In this document: piece by piece, positions 17,475 through 26,512 of the stretch
How the letters are laid out: every line of letters starts with the position of its first letter
How positions within the stretch are numbered: position 1 is the stretch's first letter
Origin: Flagellimonas sediminis
GTDB lineage: Bacteria > Bacteroidota > Bacteroidia > Flavobacteriales > Flavobacteriaceae
Reading direction: 5' to 3'
Length of the DNA: 64,000 bases
NCBI RefSeq assembly: GCF_010500845.1
Contig: NZ_JAAAMI010000001.1
Location: 1-64,000 of the forward strand
Position numbers and translations under genes: made by a program
The notes under the pieces: model-generated
The model's input: the letters and a program-made list of their open reading frames with translations, nothing else
What the model was told of the DNA's origin: nothing
The model's database searches: none

Positions 17475-18203
17475 ATGACTCCATTTGTTTCAGAGATTGT
17501 GGGCACATTCTTGCTCATACTTTTGGGATGCGGCGTTAACGCCAACGTTTCTTTACAAAAAACCTACGGCAACGGTTCTGGGTGGATCGTGATCACTACA
17601 GGGTGGGCCTTTGCGGTCTACACGGGGGTTGTGGTTGCCGGCCCCCACAGTGGTGCCCACCTGAACCCTGCGGTTACCGTGGGGTTGGCCGTGGCAGGGG
17701 AATTTCCATGGAATACCGTACCCAGTTATATTTTGGCCCAGTTTGCAGGGGCCATGCTCGGCGCTTTTTCGGTTTGGCTCATGAACAAAGACCATTTTGA
17801 TGCGACTGAGGATGGCAATGCCAAAAGAGGTGTCTTCTGCAATGCACCGGCGATTCCCAATACTTTTCTAAATCTTTTGACCGAGATATTGGGCACTTTT
17901 GTTTTGGTTTTTGCCGTGCTTTATTTTACCGATGCGGTAATTTCAACGGACAACACCATTATTGGGTTAGGGTCGTTGGGTGCATTGCCGGTTGCCTTGA
18001 TTGTTTGGGGAATCGGTCTTTCATTGGGAGGTACCACGGGTTACGCGATTAATCCAGCTAGGGATATGGGCCCACGGATCATTCATGCTTTGGTACCCAT
18101 TAAAAACAAGGGAAGTAATGGTTGGGGCTATTCTTGGATTCCTGTAGTCGGACCCATTTTAGGTGCTACATTGGCAGCCGTAATGGCCATGGTGCTGCAA
18201 TAA
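17475..18203 (+). CDS. glpF: Glycerol facilitator (MIP/aquaglyceroporin)
   Basis: This 242-residue inner-membrane channel has six transmembrane segments and two NPA half-helices: HLNPAVTVG (NPA at 64-66) and AINPARDMGPR (193-197). The Asp in NPARD is the hallmark of glycerol-conducting members as opposed to pure water channels. It lies directly after glpK, so the two form a glycerol uptake and phosphorylation unit. Its stop lies only 1 nt from the stop of the convergent flavoprotein gene. Confidence 0.95.
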   Translation: MTPFVSEIVGTFLLILLGCGVNANVSLQKTYGNGSGWIVITTGWAFAVYTGVVVAGPHSGAHLNPAVTVGLAVAGEFPWNTVPSYILAQFAGAMLGAFSVWLMNKDHFDATEDGNAKRGVFCNAPAIPNTFLNLLTEILGTFVLVFAVLYFTDAVISTDNTIIGLGSLGALPVALIVWGIGLSLGGTTGYAINPARDMGPRIIHALVPIKNKGSNGWGYSWIPVVGPILGATLAAVMAMVLQ

Positions 18204-18204
18204 A

Positions 18205-19476
18205 TCATTCAGGGGATGCAATGGCCTGGGCAGCCAAATAAGCCCCTGTCCAAGCATTTTGGAAGTTGAAACCGCCCGTGATGGCATCCACATTGATTAT
18301 TTCACCTGCAAAATAAAGGGTAGGGTGTATCCGGCTCTCGTATGTCTTGAAGTTGATTTCTTTGAGATCCACACCTCCTGCGGTCACGAATTCTTCCTTA
18401 AAAGTGCTTTTCCCTTCCACCTTGAAGGAACAAGCCGTCAATTGCCCCGCAAGGTTCCAAAGTTTTTCCTTGGTCAAATCGGCCCATCTATCATCCTGTT
18501 GAATTTGGGCTGCCTGAACCAACTTGGCCCACAACCGTTTTGGGATTTCGACCGCATAGGTACGTATAACTGTTTTTTTTGCCTCCAGTTCCTTCAATTT
18601 TCTTAAATAAGCCTCCATGGATTCCGTGGAATACTCGGGAGCCCAATTCACCTTTAATCTAAAAGTATAATTGTAATCATGAAGGATGTTGGCCCCCCAG
18701 GCGCTTAACCTTAACACCGCCGGGCCGCTCAATCCCCAATGGGTAACCAGTACAGGGCCCTCGGACAACAGAACGGGTTCTTCCCTGGACAAACTTTTTA
18801 GTCCGAGTTCATCCATCGAGTTGGAAAAGCGTTTTTTGGGCGATACTTCCAGGGCAGCATGGGTGCTCACTCCTTGAATTCCGCTTAGTCTTTCATCATT
18901 TATATTGAAGGTGAACAAGGAAGGAGTTGGTGGTACTATATGATGGCCCATAGCCTTCAACTGGTCCCAAATTTTAGGATTACTTCCCGTGGCCAACAAT
19001 AGTTTTTTGGTGAAATAATGCTTGTTCATGGTGGTCACCTGCCATCCTTTTTCCACTTTCTTGAAAGCCTTCACAGAGCTGTTTTTCAACACTTGTACCC
19101 CCAATTTGTTCGACTCTCCAAGAAAGCAATCGATAATGGTCTGGGATGAATCACTTACCGGGAATACGCGACCATCTTCCTCTATCTTAAGATCAACCCC
19201 GCGGTCTTCAAAAAAAGCCATGACATCCATGGGGGCATATCTGTGAAAAGGCCCCAAAAGCTCCTTTTCCCCACGTGGATAATTGGTGGTCAGTTCTTTG
19301 GGCGAAAACTCACCATGGGTAACATTGCAACGACCGCCACCGGAAACCTTTACCTTGGCGAGTACGCTTTTTCCACGTTCAAATATTGCGATTTTGAGAT
19401 AGGGAGCCTTTTCTGCAATGTGAATGGCTGCATAAAATCCTGCTGCGCCGCCCCCAACGATTATGACATCGAACAT
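18205..19476 (-). CDS. BaiN/HI0933-like FAD-dependent oxidoreductase
   Basis: This 423-residue flavoprotein of the HI0933/BaiN/RdsA family begins with the Rossmann motif GGGAAGFYAAI and has the family hallmark KVSGGGRCNVTH around residue 45. It ends with GEIINVDAITGGFNFQNAWTG, the second FAD-contacting motif. The physiological substrate of most members is unknown. The ATG overlaps the stop of the upstream GDPD gene by one base (TAATG), indicating translational coupling. Confidence 0.9.
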   Translation of the reverse strand: MFDVIIVGGGAAGFYAAIHIAEKAPYLKIAIFERGKSVLAKVKVSGGGRCNVTHGEFSPKELTTNYPRGEKELLGPFHRYAPMDVMAFFEDRGVDLKIEEDGRVFPVSDSSQTIIDCFLGESNKLGVQVLKNSSVKAFKKVEKGWQVTTMNKHYFTKKLLLATGSNPKIWDQLKAMGHHIVPPTPSLFTFNINDERLSGIQGVSTHAALEVSPKKRFSNSMDELGLKSLSREEPVLLSEGPVLVTHWGLSGPAVLRLSAWGANILHDYNYTFRLKVNWAPEYSTESMEAYLRKLKELEAKKTVIRTYAVEIPKRLWAKLVQAAQIQQDDRWADLTKEKLWNLAGQLTACSFKVEGKSTFKEEFVTAGGVDLKEINFKTYESRIHPTLYFAGEIINVDAITGGFNFQNAWTGAYLAAQAIASPE

Positions 19477-20228
19477 TAGTTCACTCGTTCCGGATAATTG
19501 GTGATAATACCGTCCACCCCGAAGGATTCCATGAGTTGGATGTCTTCGGGTTCATTAACCGTCCAAGTATATACTTTAAAACCTTCATCTTGTATTTTAG
19601 AAGTATTCTCGAGCGTTAAACTTTTAAAATGGGGGTTTATGGCCACAGCCTTTAATTCCTTTGCAACATCTATAGCCTTCAAAGGATCCTGGTCCGTTAG
19701 AACGGCAATCTGAATACTGTCGTTCAATTGCCGAAGGGTACGGAGTTCGTCCCATTTAAAACTGGAGATTATGATATTATCGGCGGACCATCCTTTGCTT
19801 TGTATGTAATAGCTTACGATATGGTTTACCCGATTAGCGGTATCGGATCCTTTTAACTCAATATTGAGGGCGACCTGGTTCTTTATTAAATTCAGAACAT
19901 TCTGAAGTTCAGGTATTTTATGGTTACCTTCCAAGGTAAGTTCCTTTACTTCCATGATGTTGAACTCTTCCAATTTTCCGGTACTATTAGCGAGTCTATC
20001 CACAGTCTCATCATGAAATACCACGATTTCACCACTTTCAATTTTAAAGACATCTATTTCTATCATATCCACTCCCAACTCCATGGCCTTTTTAATGGAT
20101 GCCAAAGTGTTTTCGGTCTCATGGCCCATGGCCCCCCTGTGCCCGATCACCAATGGTTTTGAATTATTCATATGACAACTGTTGAAAATAAATATGGCCA
20201 TTAATGCCACCATTACTTTTTTATTCAT
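19476..20228 (-). CDS. Glycerophosphodiester phosphodiesterase lipoprotein
   Basis: The enzyme hydrolyses glycerophosphodiesters from lipid turnover to glycerol 3-phosphate and an alcohol. The 250-residue protein has a lipoprotein signal with lipobox FNSC (Cys18) and then the GDPD barrel: IGHRG (H30, R31), ENTLASI, MIEIDV (E57, D59), and VFHDETVDRL (H72), which cover the catalytic His pair and metal ligands. Lipidation places it outside the cytoplasm. With glpK and the channel on the opposite strand, it completes a small glycerophospholipid-scavenging neighbourhood. Confidence 0.93.
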   Translation of the reverse strand: MNKKVMVALMAIFIFNSCHMNNSKPLVIGHRGAMGHETENTLASIKKAMELGVDMIEIDVFKIESGEIVVFHDETVDRLANSTGKLEEFNIMEVKELTLEGNHKIPELQNVLNLIKNQVALNIELKGSDTANRVNHIVSYYIQSKGWSADNIIISSFKWDELRTLRQLNDSIQIAVLTDQDPLKAIDVAKELKAVAINPHFKSLTLENTSKIQDEGFKVYTWTVNEPEDIQLMESFGVDGIITNYPERVN

Positions 20229-20416
20229 CTTTTGGTTCGTTTTGGTTTTTAAAAATACAACTTGATAGTGAAATGAAAGTTGCTTTTAACTTTAGAATAT
20301 GGCAAAAAAAATTAGGCCATAATGACTATTGAATAATTTTTTAAATGATATTTTAATTATATGTGAATATTTATTTGATACATTTAACATATCTATAACC
20401 AATTAAAACAACTATT

Positions 20417-20836
20417 ATGTTTTCAAAATCCAATTTACTGGCCACTCTGGTGGGAACTATTGTTATGTTTTTCTTGGGATACCTCATTTGGGGTATTGCC
20501 ACTGTAGACTTTTTTGAGGAGCACTCTATCATCAACACGATGAAAGAAGTTCCGGATATGGGAATGATAGCCCTATCCAACCTTATCGCCGTTTTTGCAT
20601 TGAGTACCCTATACGGCAAATGGGCAAGGGGCCACCACTCATTGAGTCAAGGATTCCAATTCGGCGCATGGATCGGTGTTTTTACAGGTTTAGGTCTGGG
20701 ATTGTTAAACTATGGCACTACAGAACTCATGGATTTGACAGGCTATATGGCCGAAGCTGTCCTTGAAATTGTCTTCTATGGAATCTTAGGGGCAATTATC
20801 GCCTTCGTATACCAAAAAACAGCATCCAAAGAATAA
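20417..20836 (+). CDS. Conserved-looking small membrane protein, unknown function
   Basis: The 139-residue product has four hydrophobic segments (about 7-27, 48-66, 80-100, 112-132) and a short charged C-terminus. It resembles small flavobacterial membrane proteins of unknown function. No catalytic motif is visible. A 188-bp divergent gap separates it from the GDPD gene, and a bidirectional terminator follows. Confidence 0.75.
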   Translation: MFSKSNLLATLVGTIVMFFLGYLIWGIATVDFFEEHSIINTMKEVPDMGMIALSNLIAVFALSTLYGKWARGHHSLSQGFQFGAWIGVFTGLGLGLLNYGTTELMDLTGYMAEAVLEIVFYGILGAIIAFVYQKTASKE

Positions 20837-20854
20837 AATACGACAACCAATCCT

Positions 20855-20886
20855 AAAAAGGCGGATTGATGACAATCTGCCTTTTT
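20855..20886. terminator. Bidirectional terminator
   Basis: The stem AAAAAGGCGGATTG / CAATCTGCCTTTTT (14 bp, one G-T wobble) with an ATGA loop is flanked by A and T tracts on both sides. It serves the convergent genes ending at 20836 (+) and 20885 (-). The T-tract overlaps the stop codon of the amylase gene. Confidence 0.85.
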
Positions 20887-22756
20887 ATTGTTTCAAACCG
20901 AAGATATAGGATTGCAGCGGCTCCATTTGAACCGAAACGTTTCCTATACCTTTTTCAACCTTGAGTTCAGCATTAACAATTCCGTACAAGGCTTCGTGCA
21001 GTACATAATTTCCATCCTTCAACTGCCATTTGTCCACTACATCCCTTGGAATCTTTAAGTTGAATGCATAATTTTTTTCCGAATCAAAATTAGTCACAAT
21101 GATGAGCTTTTCATTTTCGCTCCATCGTACATAAGACAGTACTCGATGATCGTAATTCTCCGTATGCTCCTTGTTGTAAAAATGGATTTCTTGGTATTCT
21201 CCCATCAAAGCATCACTTTGGATGGTGAAGTTCAACAAGCGTTTGTAAAAATCCCGCAGGTCCTTTTCTTTATCAGAAAGCTGGCCGCCATCAAACTTTT
21301 TGTTGTTCATCCATCGCTGATGATGCGGCACCCCGATGTAATCAAAAATGGATGTGCGGGAAGGTTTTCCAAACCCTGCATCTTCGGCTCCCGGCTCCCC
21401 TACTTCCTGACCGAAATAGACCATGGTCGGTGAGGTGCTGATCGTGGCCGAAACCACCATGGCAGGTTTGGCAATCTCTGCCTTGCCCACAAACTCGGTG
21501 CTTGCTATACGCTGTTCATCATGGTTTTCCAAAAAGTGGAGCATGTGGTGTTCAATATCGGCCATTCCCTTTTGTACCACAGGAATATGGTCTGTCCAAC
21601 CATACCCCTTCATGATGTGCTTGATACTATCATAAAGCTCCACCTTGTCATAGAGGTAATCCATCTTGCCCTTAAAAATATAATCCCGGTATAAACTGGG
21701 ATTATACACTTCGGCCAACAAAAAGGCATCGGGATTCTTCATTTTGATATTGGAATTGAGATAACTCCAAAATTCCACGGGCACCATTTCAGCCATGTCA
21801 AAACGGAATCCATCCACTCCAAAATCCAACCAGTACAAGACAATGTCCTTGAACTTGTGCCAAGAATCGGGCAAGGTCTTGTCTTTCCAAAAGTCAAAAT
21901 GGGCCTGATAGTCCTTGCCACCAAAATCGTCGGGCAATTCCACAAAATCCTTGGCTCCGTCGGGTTTCACCCCATAATTGATCTTTACCGTTTCATACCA
22001 GTCGTAAAAATCAGGCTGGGCCAGTCGGGAACCGTTGCCTGTCCATTTGGCCGGATTTTCCTCAAACTTGGAATCGGCCAATGCATTTTTATCACCTCCC
22101 AAAGGCAAGTACCCCTCTTTCCATTCTGGCACCTTAAAGGCTTGCCCCGGGATATAATAAAAGTTATTGTTGACATCATACTCCTTAGAGGTATCATCTG
22201 TCGCCCCAAAATCTTTCACTCCTTCGGGGTTGGTCTTCCCTTCATAGTTGCGAGCCACATGATTGGGAACAATATCGATGATCACCTTCATGCCTGTTTT
22301 ATGCGTTCGATCAACAAGTTCCTTGAATTCTTCCAAACGCTTTGCGGGATCTATGGCCAAATCGGGGTTCACATTATAGTAATCCTTTACCGCGTAGGGA
22401 GACCCTGCTCGACCTTTCACCACATCCGGATCGTCATTAGAGATGCCAAAGGCAGCATAATCATTGATCAGGGCATGATGGGGTACCCCGGTATACCAAA
22501 TATGCGTAACCCCAAGATCCTTGATTTCCTTTAAGGCTTTGTCATCGAAATCGGCAAACTTGCCCACTCCATTTTCTTCAATGGTTCCCCAAGGTTTATT
22601 GGTGGTATTGGTATTCCCGAACAATCGGGTGAACACTTGGTATACAACGGCTTTCTTTTTCATCGGCAACTCAACTTGTTTCTGGTAGGTTTCCTGTTTG
22701 CATGAAGACACGGCTCCAAGCACTACCAGAAAAGTGATGAAGCGATTGGTTTTCAT
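20885..22756 (-). CDS. GH13 alpha-amylase-family lipoprotein
   Basis: This glycoside hydrolase acts on alpha-1,4-glucans. The 623-residue protein has lipobox AVSSC (Cys19). Its TIM barrel shows the four GH13 regions: DIVPNH (161-166), DGFRFD with nucleophile D320, LLAEV with acid/base E349, and ENHDEQR with D413. A C-terminal beta domain (about 530-623) ends at YIFGLKQ. Lipidation suggests periplasmic or surface location. Its ATG overlaps the stop of the GH65 gene by 4 nt (ATGA), so the two are co-translated; the hydrolase would feed short maltodextrins to the phosphorylase. Confidence 0.93.
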   Translation of the reverse strand: MKTNRFITFLVVLGAVSSCKQETYQKQVELPMKKKAVVYQVFTRLFGNTNTTNKPWGTIEENGVGKFADFDDKALKEIKDLGVTHIWYTGVPHHALINDYAAFGISNDDPDVVKGRAGSPYAVKDYYNVNPDLAIDPAKRLEEFKELVDRTHKTGMKVIIDIVPNHVARNYEGKTNPEGVKDFGATDDTSKEYDVNNNFYYIPGQAFKVPEWKEGYLPLGGDKNALADSKFEENPAKWTGNGSRLAQPDFYDWYETVKINYGVKPDGAKDFVELPDDFGGKDYQAHFDFWKDKTLPDSWHKFKDIVLYWLDFGVDGFRFDMAEMVPVEFWSYLNSNIKMKNPDAFLLAEVYNPSLYRDYIFKGKMDYLYDKVELYDSIKHIMKGYGWTDHIPVVQKGMADIEHHMLHFLENHDEQRIASTEFVGKAEIAKPAMVVSATISTSPTMVYFGQEVGEPGAEDAGFGKPSRTSIFDYIGVPHHQRWMNNKKFDGGQLSDKEKDLRDFYKRLLNFTIQSDALMGEYQEIHFYNKEHTENYDHRVLSYVRWSENEKLIIVTNFDSEKNYAFNLKIPRDVVDKWQLKDGNYVLHEALYGIVNAELKVEKGIGNVSVQMEPLQSYIFGLKQ

Positions 22757-25059
22757 GCGGTAATTCTTTTTCCTGGAATCAATTCAACAAACTTCCCTTT
22801 GACCTTTATGGTCAAGGTATCATTTCCTGTGAGCTCGAAAAAAGTCCCTTCCTTGGAAGCCGTTATGGTGACAATTTGCTCCCTGAAATTGATTTTAAAG
22901 GAAAATGAGGTCCATTGTTCCGGTATCTGTGGTTCAAAGTTCAAGGTATCATCCAACACCCTCATACCCCCAAAACCTTCCACAATGCTCATCCAAGTTC
23001 CTGCCATGGAGGTAATGTGCAGTCCTTCCTCTACTTCTTTGTTGTAATCATCAAGATCTAAACGAGAAGTTCTTAAATAGAAGGTATATGCCTGCTCCAT
23101 CCTGCCCAATTTGGCCGCCTGTATGCTATGGACACAGGGAGACAAGGAAGATTCATGTACCGTAAAGGGTTCGTAGAAATCGAAATGGCGCTCCAATTCT
23201 TCCTTGCTGAAGTGATCTTCAAAAAAATAGAATCCTTGGAGCACATCGGCCTGTTTTATATATGGTGACCGCAGGATACGGTCCCAACTCCATCTTTGGT
23301 TGATGGGCCTTTGTGTCTTGCCCAAATCCTGAACCTTGATCATCTCTTTGTCCAAAAACCCATCTTGCTGCAAGAACACTTGGTGCTTTTCCGAATAAGG
23401 GAAGTACATATTAGCGGCAACCTTGGCCCAATCCTTGATCTCCGCTTCGGTAAGTTTGGTTTTGGCCATGATCCGCTCATGGTCATCGGCATAGTTTTCT
23501 GCCACCTCCCCAATTTGTTCTATGGCATACTCAATGCACCACTTGGCGAGGTAATTGGTGTACCAGTTATTGTTTACGTTATTTTCGTATTCGTTTGGAC
23601 CCGTGACGCCCAACATGACATATTGCTGTTTCTCTTCCGAAAAATTGACACGTTGGTGCCAGAACCGGGCAATCCCGATCAGCACTTCCAATCCCATCTT
23701 GGGAATATAACTGTAATCCCCCGTAAATCGATAGTAATTATAGATGGCAAAGGCGATGGCCCCGTTTCGGTGGATTTCCTCAAAAGTAATCTCCCATTCG
23801 TTGTGGCATTCTTCCCCGTTCATGGTTACCATGGGGTATAGTGCGGCCCCGTTGGAAAATCCCAGCTTTTCAGCATTTTCAATGGCCTTGGGCAAATGGT
23901 TGTATCGATATTGAAGTAGGTTCCGGGCCACTTGCTGGTTTTTGGTGGCCATGTAGAATGGCAAACAATAGGCCTCGGTATCCCAATAGGTACTCCCTCC
24001 GTATTTTTCCCCTGTAAAGCCTTTGGGCCCAATATTCAATCGGGAATCCTTGCCCAAATAGGTTTGATTGAGTTGGAATATGTTAAAGCGGATACCTTGT
24101 TGGGCCTTCACGTCCCCTTCAATGGTGATATCGCTCATCTCCCAGATTTGGGCCCAGCTCTCTTTTTGTTTTTGAAGCAATGCATCAAAGCCCAAGCTGG
24201 AAGCCTTGTCCAATACCTTGTTGGCCGCTTCTATCAGTTTATCCTTCGGATGGTTCCTATCTACCGTATACCCCCCAAATTTTATCAGGGTGATGGTTTC
24301 GTTTTTCGCAGCTTTAACGGAATAGGTATGTCCCACCAGAGTTTTGGTCTGCTCTACTTTTGGGGCTTCCTCTATTTTCTCTCCATCCACAAACACATTG
24401 GCCTGCATAAAGGTACACACCGAAAAATCGGTCTTCATGGTGTGGGAATTCACATAGGCTCTATTTCCTTCAGAGGCAATATTGGTAATGTTCCAAAATT
24501 TATCGGCCCAGTTGCTGTCCATGTTTTTGATACCGCCATCAACATAAGGTGTAAGTGATACCTCTACATCGGCATTCAAAATTTGAAGATGGTACTGTAT
24601 GGCACCCATTTCATCCAAAGCGAGGCTCAGAAACCGGACCACCTCCACAGCCACTTCCAATCCGTTGGGCGCAGTGGCCACAAAGCTGCGTTTGTACCAA
24701 CCTTCCTTCATATTGAGTTCACGACGGAAGTTCTCTACCTTTTTACAGGTGTTCAGATCTAAAGGCTCTTGGTTGATAGAAATGTTGATCCCAATCCAAT
24801 TGGGTGCATTTAACACCTTTGCAAAATATTCGGGATAACCGTTTTTCCACCACCCAACTCTTGTTTTGTCTGGATAATAAACCCCTGCTATGTAGCTGCC
24901 CTGGAAAGTTTCCCCGGTATAGTATTCTTCAAAATTGGCACGTTGTCCCATGGCCCCATTGCCTATACTGAATAGGCTTTCGGAGGATTTGACCCTTTCA
25001 TGGTCAAAACCCTCTTCAATAATGGACCAAGAATCGGCTTTTATATAATCCTGATTCAT
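22753..25059 (-). CDS. GH65 maltose phosphorylase-like enzyme
   Basis: The family phosphorolyses maltose (or kojibiose/trehalose) to glucose and beta-glucose 1-phosphate in the cytoplasm. The 768-residue length is typical. The N-terminal beta-sandwich begins with SIGNGAMGQRANFEEYY. The (alpha/alpha)6 barrel shows GGSTYWDTEAY (W359, D360), NGEECHNEWEITFEEIHRNG, and GPNEYENNVNNN with catalytic acid E490. No signal peptide is present. Maltose specificity is inferred from the partner amylase and LacI-type regulator. The beta-phosphoglucomutase normally needed next is not in the window. Confidence 0.9.
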   Translation of the reverse strand: MNQDYIKADSWSIIEEGFDHERVKSSESLFSIGNGAMGQRANFEEYYTGETFQGSYIAGVYYPDKTRVGWWKNGYPEYFAKVLNAPNWIGINISINQEPLDLNTCKKVENFRRELNMKEGWYKRSFVATAPNGLEVAVEVVRFLSLALDEMGAIQYHLQILNADVEVSLTPYVDGGIKNMDSNWADKFWNITNIASEGNRAYVNSHTMKTDFSVCTFMQANVFVDGEKIEEAPKVEQTKTLVGHTYSVKAAKNETITLIKFGGYTVDRNHPKDKLIEAANKVLDKASSLGFDALLQKQKESWAQIWEMSDITIEGDVKAQQGIRFNIFQLNQTYLGKDSRLNIGPKGFTGEKYGGSTYWDTEAYCLPFYMATKNQQVARNLLQYRYNHLPKAIENAEKLGFSNGAALYPMVTMNGEECHNEWEITFEEIHRNGAIAFAIYNYYRFTGDYSYIPKMGLEVLIGIARFWHQRVNFSEEKQQYVMLGVTGPNEYENNVNNNWYTNYLAKWCIEYAIEQIGEVAENYADDHERIMAKTKLTEAEIKDWAKVAANMYFPYSEKHQVFLQQDGFLDKEMIKVQDLGKTQRPINQRWSWDRILRSPYIKQADVLQGFYFFEDHFSKEELERHFDFYEPFTVHESSLSPCVHSIQAAKLGRMEQAYTFYLRTSRLDLDDYNKEVEEGLHITSMAGTWMSIVEGFGGMRVLDDTLNFEPQIPEQWTSFSFKINFREQIVTITASKEGTFFELTGNDTLTIKVKGKFVELIPGKRITA

Positions 25060-25091
25060 TGATATCTAAAATCTTGATGAGCTAATGTAAG

Positions 25092-25111
25092 CATCCTAAT
25101 AATATAGGATG
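25092..25111. repeat. Short hairpin between the LacI and GH65 genes
   Basis: CATCCTA / TAGGATG with a 6-nt loop lies in the 60-bp gap just upstream of the GH65 start. There is no T-tract, so this is a possible attenuating or RNA-processing structure, not a clear terminator. Confidence 0.3.
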
Positions 25112-25119
25112 GGGCAAAC

Positions 25120-26139
25120 TTAATGAAATATGGAATCCCTAATGACAAGGGTGGGTTCTAAAATTTTGGTTTGGTAGGTTTCTTCCTCTTCTTCGCTTTC
25201 CACTTTATCGATGAGCATCTTGGCCGAGACCTCCCCCATTTTTTCCCCGTGCTGGGACACTACCGTGAGGCTCGGATTGGCGTACTTGGACAGTAGACCG
25301 TCCGTAAACCCAATGAATGAAATGTCTTCAGGGATTTTTAGCCCTTTTTGTTGGGCCAATCTCATACTGTACACCGCAAAGATCTCATTGACACAAAGAA
25401 CGGCATCCAATTCTTGGCTGTCCATGAATTTTTTAATGCTCGTTTCATCCATTTCCATTGAGGGCAATTTGAGGATCTTGGATTGGTCCACACCCAATTC
25501 ACTTTCCTTGAGGGCCTTTAAATATCCTTGCGTTCTGGCCTTGCTCACGCTCAAATAATCATCTGTGGTGATAAGGGCTATATTCTTTTTGCCCTGTTCA
25601 ATGAATTTTTTCGTGGCCATATAGGCCCCCAGTTCATCATCAATGATGACCTTATCACAATCTATTTCATTGGTGATCCTGTCAAAAAGAACAACAGGGA
25701 TACCTTGATCGGTCACTTCCTTCAAATGGTTAAAATCCCCTTTTTGCTGTGTTTCTGAAGAAAGGGACATGATAAACCCATCAATACTTCCGTTGGCAAG
25801 CATTTCCATATTGATGACCTCCTTATCGAACGATTCCTCAGAAAGGCAAACAATTACGTTATAACCTTTGGCGTTCGCATATTTTTCAATTCCCCTGATC
25901 ACGGTGGTGAAAAAATGATGAACGATGTCTGGAATGACCACGCCGATATTCTTGGTTCTTTTATTTTTTAGGCTAATTGCAATGTTGTTGGGCTTATAAT
26001 TATAAAGCTTTGCAAAAGCCTGAACCTTTTCCTTGGTGTCCCTACTGATTTCCTCACTGTTCTTCAATGCTTTGGAAACAGTGGAAATGGACACTTCAAG
26101 CTCCCTGGCAATATCTTTTAAGGTTATCTTTGGTTTCAA
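25120..26139 (-). CDS. LacI-family transcriptional regulator
   Basis: The 339-residue regulator has an N-terminal LacI HTH (TLKDIARELEVSISTVSKAL, then the hinge region YKPNNIAISL) and a periplasmic-binding-protein-like sensor (about 60-335, starting KNIGVVIPDIVHHFF). It most likely senses a maltose-type sugar and controls the GH65-amylase unit downstream and the divergent susC/susD genes. A LacI-type palindrome is present upstream of susC (26403-26418), and a second weaker candidate lies closer to its own start. Confidence 0.93.
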   Translation of the reverse strand: MKPKITLKDIARELEVSISTVSKALKNSEEISRDTKEKVQAFAKLYNYKPNNIAISLKNKRTKNIGVVIPDIVHHFFTTVIRGIEKYANAKGYNVIVCLSEESFDKEVINMEMLANGSIDGFIMSLSSETQQKGDFNHLKEVTDQGIPVVLFDRITNEIDCDKVIIDDELGAYMATKKFIEQGKKNIALITTDDYLSVSKARTQGYLKALKESELGVDQSKILKLPSMEMDETSIKKFMDSQELDAVLCVNEIFAVYSMRLAQQKGLKIPEDISFIGFTDGLLSKYANPSLTVVSQHGEKMGEVSAKMLIDKVESEEEEETYQTKILEPTLVIRDSIFH

Positions 26140-26402
26140 TGTGGTATAAATTTATTCCTGACGGGATTGGCGCGGAAAATTACTCAATATTGCAAAAAGG
26201 GGACGGACGAATCTTCCATTTTAACAAAAATCAAAGACAACACCAAACAAACTTGACAGCAAACGTTAACATAATCAAAAAATAAAAATCATATATTAGT
26301 GGTTTGATTACGGATTTCACTAAATCGATTCACTTATTTTGAGATATAGACAAACCAGCTTAAAAAGAATTACCAACACTTCACAATTCCAAAGTTATTA
26401 AC

Positions 26403-26418
26403 ACGAAACCGTTTTCGT
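26403..26418. promoter_or_regulatory. Predicted LacI-family operator upstream of susC
   Basis: ACGAAACCGTTTTCGT is a 16-bp near-perfect palindrome with the central CG typical of LacI-family operators; only one symmetric position pair deviates. It lies 23 bp upstream of the predicted -33 element, a place suited to activation as well as repression. Confidence 0.6.
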
Positions 26419-26441
26419 AATACTTTGCATTATGCTTAAAT

Positions 26442-26471
26442 TTTGATTAACATTATTTTTATATATGTTTA
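26442..26471 (+). promoter_or_regulatory. Predicted susC promoter
   Basis: TTTG at 26442-26445 and TATGTTTA at 26464-26471 with 18 nt between them match the Bacteroidota -33/-7 arrangement (TAnnTTTG, last base deviating). The ATG of susC is 42 nt further. Confidence 0.5.
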
Positions 26472-26512
26472 ACACTTGAATTAAAATTAACTAAACTTAA
26501 AATTAATTATTT

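Larger units (their letters stand above)
26140..26512. promoter_or_regulatory. Divergent control region lacI / susC
   Basis: This 373-bp non-coding stretch separates the minus-strand LacI gene from susC. It contains the main operator candidate at 26403-26418, the susC promoter at 26442-26471, and a weaker operator-like sequence GCAAACGTTAAC at 26259-26270 nearer lacI, with an AACGTT core. The remainder is AT-rich without other visible structure. The leader between the predicted promoter and the susC ATG is about 35 nt. Confidence 0.55.

Noticed and set aside
21857..22534. 225-codon plus-strand frame opposite the amylase gene
   Set aside because: It is antisense to the GH13 catalytic region, and the composition is that of a mirrored coding frame.
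23932..24558. 208-codon plus-strand frame opposite the GH65 gene
   Set aside because: It is a shadow of the phosphorylase coding sequence without motifs.
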